Positions 39,778 through 50,113 are shown, counted from the first letter of the stretch. The stretch is 64,000 bases of DNA from Volutella citrinella (GCA_034401135.1 JAWZSP010000011.1:310001-374000), one strand, 5' to 3'. Numbers and translations are program-made. Notes: generated from the sequence alone by a model not told the origin.

Positions 39778-41245
39778 AAAATATTATTATAGTTGTGTTT
39801 ACTTCTTTGTGATCTCTCTTGCTCTTGAAACCGACCCCGTCTGCCGCTGGAGGCCCTTTGATGCTCATTCTCGCTCCTGCACCGTCGTTATCAGTTAGTT
39901 CCAGCTACCCTTGCCATCTTTCTATTTGGGTTGAATGCAGCTTGAAGAAGCATCCATTGTTTATTTTTTTTCTTCAGGTAGGCAATGATGTCATTATGCT
40001 TCTGACTCATCCTTTTTGTAAGCTCTAGCTTCCCTGCCCTGAGAGCTTCATCACCAACTTCAGCTACGCCCGTGAAATATTAACTCTATCCTCTCAGTAT
40101 CGGTGGCTGCCTGTGTCCAACCCGCTACTCTCCACTTCGTCGAACCTCTCGTCACCCGTAAGGCGTCTGAGTGTAACTATATCGAGTCGTTTTGATATTG
40201 CTAACCACTGTACCGGATCAACACCCAACACGGCCCGCCACAATGGCTCACCAGGAAGTATTAGCGCCTGCGTGGAGCCAGTACCCTTGGAAGAAGAAGC
40301 TTGCAGTCAGGCAGGATCAGTAGCTGGACCAGCATCAGCCAATTGGGAACGCGAGAGGAGAAACTGGAGCTGGATGAGCAGAAGATGGCGGATCAAGTTA
40401 TTCACGTCGCGCTTCTTCCACCATGACTGCTCAGGACACGGTAGTGCTATGTAAGGAAGGGTCTGGGGTCGGAGGCAGGCAAAACTGTGGCAGTCGCCAG
40501 TTCAGGTCCGACAGTATTCGAGGCAACATCATCGCTTAAACCTCGCGAACAGCAATAGTTTGAATTATTGCCAGCGGTATGTCGACGGGGGCAACGACTT
40601 ACGATACGAGCTTGGCTCCCGGGTTCTCAATCTCGATCAACGGCACAGCTATCAACAAGCTGGATCCGAACCGAAGTGGCGGCATGTTCATACCATGATC
40701 AGCAGCGTGCCAGGGTGGCACTTGGCAGAACTGATTCGTGGGAAGTATAAGCTGTTCAGCCCATGCTGTTCAGTCAGAGGAACATGATATTAATGCCAGC
40801 TGGCGTGACCCAAGCATGATAAGCGAGCTGAAGAAAAGAAGCAGAGTCACTTTGAGCTGAAGCAGTATTATTTCGCTTATTAGTCAATGTAGACAGGAGT
40901 CATCATAATAGGGGAAGCCCTGGGCTGTCGTTGAGATGGCATAAAAGGGCACCGCGAGCTCAGCTTGACTGACATTATGAAGCGAGGAACAGGAGAGCCC
41001 TAGACAGCACTATTGTTCTCATCAGAGATGTTAGAAATTGTCCAGACAACCGGCCCCCTGGTCTCCTGGTGGACTCAAGTTTTCTGCACATATACACCAG
41101 TCACTCATCGCAGATGTATGCATACTTTTACGAGTACGACAACACCATGTCCACGTTTGGCTCGACACGCTCACTGTTCTCTTGAAAGCGCCTTGATGGG
41201 ATTGATGTACAGGTGCTGGATGCCTCTAGATCTCGGGCCACCATC
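39778..41245. other. Gene-poor stretch with one small relic
   Basis: Apart from the short broken frame at 40,243-40,440 (separate entry), frames here are short and overlapping. Around 40,610-40,690 a plus-strand frame reads 'APGFSISINGTAINKLDPNR', which looks protein-like but belongs to no family I can name. Confidence 0.45.
40243..40440 (+). pseudogene. Short broken frame, unknown protein
   Basis: From ATG 40,243 the frame reads 26 residues ('MAHQEVLAPAWSQYPWKKKL' and onward) to a TAG at 40,321, continues for about 20 codons, then needs a one-base shift to reach an acidic helix-like 'REEKLELDEQKMADQ' segment. The TAG would be Gln if T were C. I do not recognise the protein. The continuity of protein-like sequence across both breaks is the only evidence. 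Confidence 0.3.
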
Positions 41246-43738
41246 TCACGCGGCACCAAACCAGCTCGGCTTGCTCCTCCACGGCCACCCAGGCAGAACC
41301 CGGTCCAGAGAGGCTCGGACAAGGTTGACCAACGCGACACCCAGCGGCACATCTGGCGCCTCGTCGACTGCGTCATCGCTCGGCGGCCAGACCATGCGCT
41401 CGGCACCCCCGGGGTCCCGGCGGCCATCGGCCATCCCCCAGCGCGACCAGATGATGCCGCAGTTGTCGGCCCGGGGGTACCGGTCCCAGAACTCGGCCTC
41501 GCGCCGGGCCTTGATCTCCTCGACCTCGGAGCGCTCGCGCCGGATCCAGAATGCGGCAAGCGCCCACTCGAAGCCCTGTACGTCCATCCCCGGGATGTAG
41601 AGGCCGACTGTCCTGTTCCGGCCTTGTCGCCCCTGCTCTACTCGGACCATCATGGCATCGAGGGCACCCGAGATGCGGGCGTTGAGGACCGCCCTCCTCT
41701 GGTTGAGGAACTCCAGCAACGTGGCCGCCCGCTCCGTCCGCCGGAGCATGTCGATCAGCCGGGGGGAGGCCACCTCGGTCAGGAATGGCGTGACGCGGGC
41801 TGCTCGCCTGACGGCGGCGACGACGCTCTCGCGGTATATGGGATCCAGCCCCGAGGTCAGGTCGGAGATGGAGTCGTTGATGGCCGCGACCTGGCCGACG
41901 CGCTGCAGAACTTGTCCGATTAGCCGTACAGTCCTGTTGATGGCTGCCGCATTCTGGGGGAACTCGCTCCTGACCCCGGCATCGATCTGCATGAGCTGCC
42001 TGGCGAGGGTCTGGGCAGTTCCATTAGAGCACTGCAGAGCAGTATAGGAGTGAATGGGCATGATGGTGGCCGACCAGGGGCGGGGCAGAGCTGGCAGAGG
42101 AGGGCAGCCATGACTGGTGCTGGGCTGCGGCTTAGTCTTGGAGTGTTGCCGTTGTTGTTGTTGTTGTCGTCGTTGTTGCATAAAGGTCCGCCAGCGAGCA
42201 ACGAATCCCTCGGGTATGCCAGCAGTGTTGGTCCTAGATCTGGATCGTCGTCTAGGTCTCGCATCGCCACGACGCCTCCTGTGGTCCTCGTCGCCGTCGC
42301 CGTCGTTCTGCATCTTGCCCCTGAACGGTCCATGTAAAGACGCTATGCGGTCAGCATCGCTGCCCCAATCCAACTCCTGGCTCTGATTACCAGCACCCTG
42401 CCGAGTGAACTGCTGTGTAAAGTGTTTGAGGAACAGCCGGTACTCGTCGACATTCCACTCGACCGTATGAAGCATATAGACCCCTAGGAGCGGCGACGAT
42501 TCCCGAGCCCCCTCCAGCTCGGACAGCGTCGTGGTGACGTCGGCGCACAGCTTTACCAGCGGCGGATCGAGATTGCCGATGTCCTCGGTAAGTCGGGGCC
42601 GCTGCGTGGGCCTCGGATGTCCAGTCTCGGCGGCGGGCACCCCATGGATGGTGGAGGGATACCAGTCAAACGGCTTCATCAGATAACCTCTATCCAGGCT
42701 GCGGGGCAGTGTCGGAAGCGCATCGTGAGGTGGCGCGAAAGATCCAGCAGAAGTCGCCCAGCGGAACTGGCTGCTGACGGAGCCATCGTCGCCAACGGCA
42801 GTGAAGTAGAAGCTGGACGGCCCGTGGTCTGCAATCTTGACTAGGTCCGAGCAGGTGGTCAGCATGACGCGGTAGAGGTCCTCGAGGAAAATCGTCTCCG
42901 GGATATAGACGCCGTTGCTCGTCGTCTCCCAGGGCCGGTGGTGGTGGAAGAGGCCACCCTTGCGGATGGCGTCACGTAGCGAGGCCGGATCGTAGATGTC
43001 GAGGCCGCTGTGGAGCGCCTCCGTGACTGGGTCGCCAAACAGGTAGATGCGCGAGATACCCGCGAGGGCCAGCTGGCGCTCCGCTGCCTCGGTCGACCAG
43101 TTTACGTATGTGAGGCCATCGAGGCTTGGGTCAGGGGCAGTGGCAGGGGCGGGGGCAGGGGCGGGGACGCGGGATCGGAAGCCCAGGTGCAGGACCATGA
43201 GGAGCACGACCATGAGCACGACGATGACGGGGACGGGAAGCCCTGGCTTGCTACGAGGAACCCGAGGCCCCAGAGTCTCTAGGTGCAGCCGATGCCCAAA
43301 GGAATCGTGGGAGATGCCAGACACGGCCTCGTCCACGTCGTCTGTGTCACGGTCCTCGCCGGACGCCGTCTCGTCCCCGTCTGTGTCATATCCAGGATAC
43401 TCCAGAGAAGCGCGGTAGGTGGCAGAGGCCGGGGAGGAGACGGAAGAGGAGACGGAGGAGGAGACGGAGGGAACAGCAAAGGCAAAGGAGGAGGCAGAAG
43501 CAGGAGCGGAAGCGGTTCTGGCACCCAGCGGATCGGTGATGGCATCTGCGAGCTGCCGGTGAGGCCGGAGTGCACGACGCGCGGCCGCCTGCAAGCGGGG
43601 AGAACGCCTCAGGGTGCCGGCGGAGGCGAGAGCAGGAGCAGAAGCAGGTTGGGCATGGAGCGGGTCGGCGATGGCGTCCAGCGGCCGCCTGCGAGGCCTC
43701 AAGGCACGCGTCTCCTGCGAGCTGGGCGAGCGTCTCAT
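41246..43738 (-). CDS. Large orphan single-pass membrane protein, 830 aa
   Basis: One uninterrupted frame starts at an ATG preceded by a run of ATC triplets. The N-terminal about 165 residues are basic, then Ser/Ala-rich and acidic, and contain a 44-residue internal duplication ('RALRP..' at 11 and at 55, each followed by a 'DAI.DPL' motif). A single hydrophobic segment, 'VIVVLMVVLLMVLHLGF' (about 171-187), follows basic residues, so a type II topology with a long lumenal or outer C-terminal part is likely. That part contains 'NWST' and other possible N-glycosylation sites, a basic and Gln-rich low-complexity insert (about 470-545) and a helical C-terminal third. No enzyme motif is recognisable. 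I infer a lineage-specific membrane protein. The insert could hide an intron, but no splice sites are needed to keep the frame. Confidence 0.7.
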   Translation of the reverse strand: MRRSPSSQETRALRPRRRPLDAIADPLHAQPASAPALASAGTLRRSPRLQAAARRALRPHRQLADAITDPLGARTASAPASASSFAFAVPSVSSSVSSSVSSPASATYRASLEYPGYDTDGDETASGEDRDTDDVDEAVSGISHDSFGHRLHLETLGPRVPRSKPGLPVPVIVVLMVVLLMVLHLGFRSRVPAPAPAPATAPDPSLDGLTYVNWSTEAAERQLALAGISRIYLFGDPVTEALHSGLDIYDPASLRDAIRKGGLFHHHRPWETTSNGVYIPETIFLEDLYRVMLTTCSDLVKIADHGPSSFYFTAVGDDGSVSSQFRWATSAGSFAPPHDALPTLPRSLDRGYLMKPFDWYPSTIHGVPAAETGHPRPTQRPRLTEDIGNLDPPLVKLCADVTTTLSELEGARESSPLLGVYMLHTVEWNVDEYRLFLKHFTQQFTRQGAGNQSQELDWGSDADRIASLHGPFRGKMQNDGDGDEDHRRRRGDARPRRRSRSRTNTAGIPEGFVARWRTFMQQRRQQQQQRQHSKTKPQPSTSHGCPPLPALPRPWSATIMPIHSYTALQCSNGTAQTLARQLMQIDAGVRSEFPQNAAAINRTVRLIGQVLQRVGQVAAINDSISDLTSGLDPIYRESVVAAVRRAARVTPFLTEVASPRLIDMLRRTERAATLLEFLNQRRAVLNARISGALDAMMVRVEQGRQGRNRTVGLYIPGMDVQGFEWALAAFWIRRERSEVEEIKARREAEFWDRYPRADNCGIIWSRWGMADGRRDPGGAERMVWPPSDDAVDEAPDVPLGVALVNLVRASLDRVLPGWPWRSKPSWFGAA

Positions 43739-44330
43739 GATGATGATGATGATGACGATAATGTCGTCAGTTGATGTCAGTTGGTGTCGTCAGTTTCATT
43801 TATACCGTTTGAAATGCCTGTGGCGCGTCAAGAGAAAGGCCGACGAGAGCAACAAGGGCTCCAGGAGGCAGACATGGCGAGCGGCGACAAACAAAGGACT
43901 CCCAGAGTACGGGAGGCAGTCAGTCTTTAACGAGCGCGGCACAACCTGTAGTAGGCCAGGGAGGACTCTGTGCGCCCACCACACCCAAGTGGTTGTCCTG
44001 CTTCTGGCACGGTGGCCTACGGAGCGAGTACAGATTACATTGATGGGAGATGGGCCCACCCCACTCACAGCCTGCGCCATTGTGTTTGTTCATTTAGAGC
44101 CTGCGGGGCGGACTAGGGCGTCAGCCGTGCGTCTATTAGAGCCACTCCCAGGCCTTAATCCAGAGCCACAATCACAGAGCCGCACGCCAGAGGGTAGCCA
44201 CACGGAGACCCCGACATGAACGCCCAAGGGGTGCATGTAGCTTTAATGACTAATCAGACCTACCGACCGTATGGGTGGGCCACGACGGGCCGCGGTGGGC
44301 CCTGGCCAATGAGCCAACCATTCGGACGGT
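43739..44330. other. Intergenic
   Basis: Upstream of the 830-residue gene. It contains a run of ATG/TGA triplets at 43,737-43,755 and no supported gene; the frames at 43,614-44,219 (plus) and 43,796-44,080 (minus) have no recognisable features. Confidence 0.5.
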
Positions 44331-44670
44331 GCTCAGAAGAGCGAGCTCAGAGCTCAGAGAGGCGAGCTCAGGAGAGTGGATGTAAGCGCTCAGAAAAGCG
44401 ATGCTCAGAGAGGCGATGCTCAAGAGAGCGGATGCAAACGCTCAGAAAAGCGATGCTCAGAGAGGCGATGCTCAAGAGAGGCGAGTGCTCGGAAGAGCTC
44501 AGGAAAGCGACGAGCAAGTGTCATTACTCGAGAAGCTGACAAGAGCGAGTATCCAGAGCGATGCCCAGAGAGGCGAGCTCGGGAAAGCGGATGTAAGCGC
44601 TCAGAAGAGAGACGCCTAGAGCGAGGCTCAGAAGAGCGACGAGCGAGTGTGAGTGTGAGTGTGAGTGCCC
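44331..44670. repeat. Degenerate minisatellite (GCTCAGA-based)
   Basis: The phrase 'gctcagaRaagcga' and variants recur across about 340 bp. Two adjacent units of 52 bp (44,388-44,439 and 44,440-44,490) are almost identical over their shared length; the flanking units are more diverged. The array ends in a GTGAGT run at 44,645-44,666. Open frames through it (arginine/serine/glutamate-rich) are by-products of the repeat. Confidence 0.85.
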
Positions 44671-45133
44671 GGCAGAAGCTCAGAAGAGCGATCAAGGCAC
44701 AGACCTACAGGGCCATCGGTCGTCCCTCTATATACCTCTCGCGCGATGGACCGTCCCGCCGCACTCCGTCGGACTGGCCGTCGTCTTTGAGAGTTAGTTT
44801 GCTCTACCACGCTATGGACGCCTTTGGCTAGAGCAAGCGTTTGCTGCAGGTCTTGCCACGATCTTGCCACGACCTTATCGGTGAGCGTTGAGCATGCGCG
44901 TGCGCGTGGGTAGCGTTTCTGGAAGGAAAATGGTGCATGTATCCTGGTCCTGGTGCATTAGTGTGGTTTGTCACCCGGGCCTTGGGTAGTGGGCGGCGAC
45001 CTATGGCATTCAGTCACTTACCCTCTCCCTTGACATCCATCTGCTCTTCTGTTCTCGTTCCGTCTTCCGGTCCATTCTGCCATTCATAATTCATCACCCA
45101 GTTTTGAGAAGCCAACTACATTCACTCTACGCA
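44671..45133. other. Intergenic leader region
   Basis: No gene is seen. The last 100 bp before 45,134 are pyrimidine-rich, as expected of a fungal promoter and leader. Confidence 0.5.
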
Positions 45134-45751
45134 ATGTGCCGCCATCAGCCTGGAGAGGTTCGTAGAGTTCCTTCACAGAAGAAGAAGATCATGACGATGA
45201 AGCTCACGCAGGACAACGGCTAGACGCTCTGCGGCCACAACCGCGGCTACTACCAGCAGCGACTGCGCTGCAAGAGGCGCTTCCGCCTCCACGTCTGCGC
45301 CGACACGCAGGGGGATATCCGGTCGGCCATCGAGCGCCACGGGGGTAGGCTGCCCCGGCCGGAGCTGCTGGCGCGCGAGTGCGGGCTCTCCTTCGGGCCC
45401 GGCTACCTCGGGCGCGTGCTCCTGGACAAGTTCGGACACGCGGCGCGGCTCGTACAGAGGCGACGCGAGCTGGAGAGGCAAGGAGTGGCCGGGAGAGCCG
45501 CCGAAGACGTTGAAGCAGGGGGAGGAGGAGGGCGAGGAGGAGGAGGTGGACGGGAACAGGGCAAGCCCGGCGGCGGCAGAGGCGATCTGGCCAAGAGCAT
45601 CTGGGCAACGGCGATGGGCGGTGGAGTTGGAGGCGGTGTCGGTGCCGGAGTCGTGGCGACGGGGCAGGGGGAGGTGACGGAGGCTGAGATGCAATTGCTG
45701 GTACGACACTTTCAGACAGATCTACGCCTACAGGCTGGGGATGTTGCCTAG
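45134..45751 (+). CDS. Small Cys-Gly-His protein with Gly-rich middle, about 183 aa
   Basis: From ATG 45,134 the frame begins 'MCRHQPGE', and after an in-frame TAG at 45,221-45,223 continues as 'TLCGHNRGYYQQRLRCKRRF' and onward to 45,751. Two readings are possible. Either a 66-bp phase-0 intron (45,158-45,223, 'gttcgt' to 'ggctag') removes the TAG, giving 183 residues, or the TAG is a point mutation (CAG to TAG) and the gene is dead. The start 'MC.H' and 'CGH...Y....C' pattern resembles the short cysteine/histidine head of many uncharacterised ascomycete proteins and may bind zinc. The middle is a glycine-rich linker and the C-terminal part 'TEAEMQLLVRHFQTDL' looks helical. The function is unknown. 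Confidence 0.6.
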
Positions 45752-45941
45752 ATTGATCGAGAGGCTTGCGGTGGTTAGGTCGAGGCGAGTCGAACAACTA
45801 CATGTACGTGGAACGGGATACATCATACATGCCATCATCATCCAGACCATTTATTCCTCTACTCGACATCTGGTGAACCAACAACACACCTCGACAATAC
45901 AAAACAGGCAACAAGACTACCAGACTGCTGGATGGCAGATG

Positions 45942-46473
45942 CTACTTTTGCCGGCGCAGCGCGACCTCGAGGTCCATCTGCGCGCGGCGCAGGCCCAGCT
46001 CCGTGGTGACCAGACGTGTTGCGAGGTCCTTCATCTGCGTCTCGTACTCGGAGCAGAGGGCGCGGCATCGCGCGACGTCGCCCGAGTGGTCCGGGTTGGG
46101 ATGGGACCGGGCCGTGACCGTGAACGTGTCCATGCCTGGGCCTGTTCCCGTTGGTGTTCCTGTTCCTGGGCCTGTGCCTGTGCCTATGCTAATGTCTGGG
46201 CTGGCTGGGTTTTGGATGGCATCGCGGGCTGGGCCTAGGGGACCTAGAAGGTTTGCGAAACCGCAAGTCAGTCGTCTGCCTCTCGGTTGGTCCGAGCATG
46301 GTACTCACTGCCGTAGGAGAGTCGTTGGGCATGGGGTTGAGCGTGGGGTTGCGGGCGAGGCTGGGCATGGGCGTGGCCACCCAGCCCGTCGCCGCGGTAC
46401 AGCTTCGCGACGGCTTCGCGGTGTTGCCCCTGGAGCCAGCTCGCTTCTGGTTCCGCCAGGTATGCAGAGAGCC

Positions 46474-46505
<32 letters not shown>

Positions 46506-46781
46506 TTGTGACGTCCGAGCTCCCGTTCCTCCCGCAGCCTCCTCTGCTCTCTCTCCTTCTTGTCCCTCCAGAACATCTGGAACTCTTCTGCTGAGCGTCA
46601 GGACCATGCGTGGCATAATGGAGGGTGCAGTCGGCACGCGCTTACCATGGTACTGGTCCATCTTGGCCGGCCAGTGAGGGTTGTGCTCGGGGAGCTCTCG
46701 GATGAAGGCCTTGAGGTTTGGCTGCTGGATGAGCGAGAGGCCGGAGAGGCCATCGCCAGGTGGGGAGGAGGGATCTGCCAT
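45942..46781 (-). CDS. Hypothetical protein, 239 aa, three exons
   Basis: Exons are 46,781-46,646, 46,590-46,309 and 46,243-45,942. Intron 1 (55 bp) begins 'gtaagc' and ends 'gctcag'; intron 2 (65 bp) begins 'gtgagt' and ends 'ttctag'; both are in phase 1 and together give an exact 720-base frame. The protein starts 'MADPSSPPGDGLSGLSLIQQ', has a charged helix ('FWRDKKEREQRRLREERELG'), an Asn/Ser run encoded by a GTT/GCT microsatellite (46,471-46,508), a His/Ala/Gln/Pro repeat, a Gly/Thr repeat and a C-terminal helical region with two Cys ('ARCRALCSEYETQ') that could form a coiled coil. No known domain. The well-formed introns argue for a real, expressed gene. It faces the neighbour at 45,134 tail to tail. 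Confidence 0.78.
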
Positions 46782-47225
46782 GGCGGCGGCGATGGAGAAT
46801 AGGGTTGGTAGGTTTGCGCAAGGGCTGGCAGAAGATGTCAAGGGATGGGCAGCGATGGACAGGCAATGGAATCAGGTTGGCTGTTTAGTGTTGGAAGTTG
46901 GCTGTTGGACTGCCGTACTTGTATATGTGTACATATATGTACACACATACTCACGCTTCAGGGGGGCACCCCAATCTCTCACTCCGTGGCGTGTTCTCCA
47001 TGTTGCCTCCCCTGGTGTTTTTTCTTCTTCTTTTCTTCTGCGGCTTCTCACATTTCATCTCGGTTCACTCCCACTCTCATACCCGCTCCCGCTTCTCGTC
47101 TTATATCCCTGCTCTTTCTTCCGTTCCCTCTCCCGCTTCTCGCCCGTCAGTCTCGTCAGTCTCAGTCTCACTCTCGCTCTCGCCCCCACACATCAGTTTC
47201 GTCACTCGTCGCTGCAACGACAAGG

Positions 47226-47927
47226 ATGAAATCCATCTTGATGAGCGTGGCATGGCGCCTGTGGGCTGCCGCCTCCGTCCTCCTGGGATTCGGCCTGCTC
47301 CTATCTGTCCCCAACAATCAGCACGGCCAGGCTGCCGCGCCGGGAGACGTGGCGACGATGCCTCCTCCCCCTACCTCCGACCCCTCCGCCCCCTCCGTGC
47401 CGGAGCCCCTCGCCTACCTCTGCCGTCTCCAGTGCCTCATGGCCTCCATGAGCGTAAACAGCAGCCCCGACGGCGGCCCCCAACACCAGTCGTTCCTCCA
47501 GGTGCTGGGGCTCGACGCTGCCCAGCCGCCGTTCACCTCGGGCACCTGGCACCGCGTCTCGAGCAGCGACTACGATGCCGCCCGCGAGGCCATCGCCGTC
47601 GGCTGGGCCACGAGGCTCGGGCAGCTTAGGCGGCGACGGTCCTCCAGCTCCAGCTCGCGCGGGGAAGAGGAGGCTGCTCGCCATCTCGACCGCCACCTGG
47701 CCGCGCTTGACCTCGTCCTGGAGGCGCTGACCATGGATGGGCTGGCCGAGACGTACCTCGGGCGCATCCTACCCCTATTGGACAAGACATCCTTCCTGGG
47801 CATCGTCCGCCACGCCGGCGGGGCCGGCGCGAGGCTTGCCCAGCTGTGCGGCGACGCCTGGCAGCCGCTGGACATTGACACAACGGAACATGGTCCTCAT
47901 CCACTCAATGACCAGCCACTCTTGTGA
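47226..47927 (+). CDS. Hypothetical secreted or membrane-anchored protein, 233 aa
   Basis: The ATG at 47,226 follows a long CT-rich leader (about 47,020-47,215), typical of fungal promoters, so I prefer it to the in-frame ATG at 46,845. Residues 8-28 ('VAWRLWAAASVLLGFGLLLSV' region) form a signal peptide or signal anchor. A Pro/Ser-rich linker is followed by a Cys pair ('YLCRLQCLMASM') and a mostly helical body with a Ser/Arg run ('RRRRSSSSSSRGEEE'). No family is recognised. It is transcribed away from the three-exon gene at 46,781, so the two may share a promoter region. Confidence 0.65.
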   Translation: MKSILMSVAWRLWAAASVLLGFGLLLSVPNNQHGQAAAPGDVATMPPPPTSDPSAPSVPEPLAYLCRLQCLMASMSVNSSPDGGPQHQSFLQVLGLDAAQPPFTSGTWHRVSSSDYDAAREAIAVGWATRLGQLRRRRSSSSSSRGEEEAARHLDRHLAALDLVLEALTMDGLAETYLGRILPLLDKTSFLGIVRHAGGAGARLAQLCGDAWQPLDIDTTEHGPHPLNDQPLL

Positions 47928-48598
47928 CAGGGGAGGCAAAACAAAACCAACAGCCGAATAGGGATGGGCGTCGATCCGTGACTCAACAACACTGACGAGT
48001 GGAGCATCCAGCCCCTGACGGATCGGGTGATGGATGGGATGTGGACATGATGAGCCGTGAGCCGTGCCAAGGCTCAAAAGAAGCTCAATCATGTATCCAC
48101 GTTATTGGGGGCTGGAGGCTGGACAGGGGGCAAAGACGGGAGCATGGCGTTTTACAACAATAGGAATCTCTTTTCTATTCATTGCCATTGCCATGGCCCA
48201 CTGCAGAGACTAGACAGAGACTAGACTAGACTCATTATCAATCATGATGGCTGGCATTCGACCACCAATGGCGTTGGTCCCCGTCGCGAGTAGCTGCATG
48301 GCTCCCTACTTTGTGCGGGGCTGCCCAGCCGTGTGGTAGCAACAAGTGAAATGAGATGGAAATGAGACGAGAGAGCCGAATGTGGCTTACTTGCCAATCG
48401 TACCGGCACCGGCAGACTGCAGTGCACCCTCTGCTGTTGGCCGCTCCCAGCAAGACGATGGCTGCTCAACAAGACGACTGGCTCCGCTCCTTGTCGGTCT
48501 TGTGGCATCCGGAGAGCATGCATTTCAAGCTTGTTCCGATGCCCTGTTGATACCACAACCGTCACAACAGCAACAACAACAAGACTACGACCTCTACC
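47928..48598. other. Intergenic
   Basis: No supported gene. Just before 48,599 there is a CAA/CAG triplet tract and a good start context (ACCATGG). Confidence 0.5.
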
Positions 48599-49213
48599 AT
48601 GGCCAATGCGAACGGCAAAAAAGCCCATCCCCCAACCTCGACACGCGAGGGCAGGCTGCTACGGTTCCGACAGGCGCAGCGATTCTACGCGGCCCTCGGC
48701 AGGGCCTCTGCAACACCCGGCACGGGCACCGCCACCATCCTCAGGAAGGAGGTGTCGGTGGCGGCGACGTACAGCCTCATGGCCAACGACCCCGAGACGA
48801 TGGCGCTAATCGCGCGGCTTGCGCCCCTCGACGCGGGCGAGGCGGCGGGCGATGGGGCGGACTGGGATCCCAACTGGGCCCAGAAGAAGAACTCGTTCGC
48901 GACAGCGTTTCGGAGCATCAAGAGATGGGCCGCGGCCATGGACGACGGCTCGGGGCGGAACGGCGACGACGAGGTCGGTGGCGACGGCACGGGGAACACG
49001 TCGGGACCAGGAGGGGGCAGGCAGGACGGCGGGCAGGGCGGCGAGGCTGACACTGGGACGGAGGCCATGACGGCTCAGAGGGAGACCATGACGGGGACTG
49101 TGACGGCGACTGATGCGGAGATGGACTACGAGGCCGAGGAGTTTTTCCAGTGGTGGAAGGCCAAGCACAACGAGAGGGTGCTCGAGCGTCGCCGGGCAGC
49201 CAGGGATGAATGA
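48599..49213 (+). CDS. Hypothetical protein, 204 aa
   Basis: The ATG at 48,599 has a strong context (ACCATGG). The N-terminal 110 residues are well ordered in appearance ('GRLLRFRQAQRFYAALGRA', 'DPETMALIARLAPLDAGE', 'FATAFRSIKRWAAAMDDG') and probably helical. Residues about 112-150 are a Gly/Asp-rich linker, and the C-terminal end is acidic then basic ('EEFFQWWKAKHNERVLERRR'). There is no signal peptide, membrane segment or known domain. It lies head-to-tail with the genes on either side. Confidence 0.65.
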   Translation: MANANGKKAHPPTSTREGRLLRFRQAQRFYAALGRASATPGTGTATILRKEVSVAATYSLMANDPETMALIARLAPLDAGEAAGDGADWDPNWAQKKNSFATAFRSIKRWAAAMDDGSGRNGDDEVGGDGTGNTSGPGGGRQDGGQGGEADTGTEAMTAQRETMTGTVTATDAEMDYEAEEFFQWWKAKHNERVLERRRAARDE

Positions 49214-49576
49214 GATGGATGAGATGGATGCCCTGATGGATGACTCTGGACTGATGGGTGGATAGGGGGAGACTTATTCCAATTCAGCCACCTCCGTGTT
49301 TCGTGTTTCGTTTTTGGCGTTTTATCTATTCGTCTATTTGTCCTTTGCTCGTGTTGGCCGTGCCAGCCTACGTTGTAATGTTACAAGCTCCGAGTGACTG
49401 TATATAATATGACGACGCCGGAGCAGGACGCTGCCCGGTGGCATGCTCTCCTTCCTTCTCTCACCCTTCCTTCTCGCTCCTTCCTTCTCTCGCTCCTTCT
49501 TTTGTCCTATCTCTCCGCCATCTCCACTTTCTCCTCCTCTTCATCCTCGCCACCCGCATCTCTCGCTCGCCACGCA

Positions 49577-50113
49577 ATGGTCAAGATCGACTGGGACGCG
49601 GTCTTTGCCCGGGCCATGAATGACCAGCACGTCGGCGAGTCCCGCTCTGCTGCCTCTGTCTCCCGTGACGGCGACTACAGGGAAGAAGACGATGACGATG
49701 TCGACAACGAAGTTGACAACGCAGTGCACAACGACGGCTCCGTTCACGGCACCTACACCGACGATGATGATGACGATGACGATGACGAGGACGACGACGG
49801 GCAACACGCCAAAGGCGATCTGGCCATGCTGGTGCCCTGGAGCCCCCCCGACGCGGTCGCATCCCAGGCCGGCGCCGTCGGCCTTGGGGATCACCGTCAT
49901 CTCCGTCATCATCACCGCGACTCCCGCTCTCTGGGGACCACGATGGTTGCCAGCACGCTCCAAATCTCCGTCTTCAACGGGCCCGTCGACATGAGCACGC
50001 ACCAGCAGCAGCCTCGGCCTTCTCCAAGCCCCGACAAGCCCCCTCCTCCACCACCTCCTCCCCCGCCTTGTACCCCTCCCCCCTATCTAGCAGCGCTCCG
50101 GACCGACTTGTAA
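49577..50113 (+). CDS. Acidic low-complexity protein, 178 aa
   Basis: I choose ATG 49,577 (context 'cgcaATGG', product 'MVKIDWDAVFARAMND') over the in-frame ATG at 49,394, because the sequence between them is CT-rich like other leaders in this cluster; the longer form would add 61 residues with a hydrophobic stretch resembling a signal peptide. The protein has two acidic runs (one of nine Asp), a His-rich segment ('DHRHLRHHHRD') and a run of ten Pro near the C-terminus. No domain is recognised. The low complexity is shared with its neighbours. Confidence 0.55.
   Translation: MVKIDWDAVFARAMNDQHVGESRSAASVSRDGDYREEDDDDVDNEVDNAVHNDGSVHGTYTDDDDDDDDDEDDDGQHAKGDLAMLVPWSPPDAVASQAGAVGLGDHRHLRHHHRDSRSLGTTMVASTLQISVFNGPVDMSTHQQQPRPSPSPDKPPPPPPPPPPCTPPPYLAALRTDL

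Noticed and set aside
44376..44831. 151-codon frame rich in Arg, Ser and Glu
   Set aside because: It is produced by the GCTCAGA minisatellite, which is open in several frames on both strands.
46845..47225. N-terminal extension of the 47,226 gene (in-frame ATG at 46,845)
   Set aside because: The extension is translated from a CT-rich leader, which is typical of fungal 5' regions; the ATG at 47,226 gives a normal signal segment at the N-terminus.
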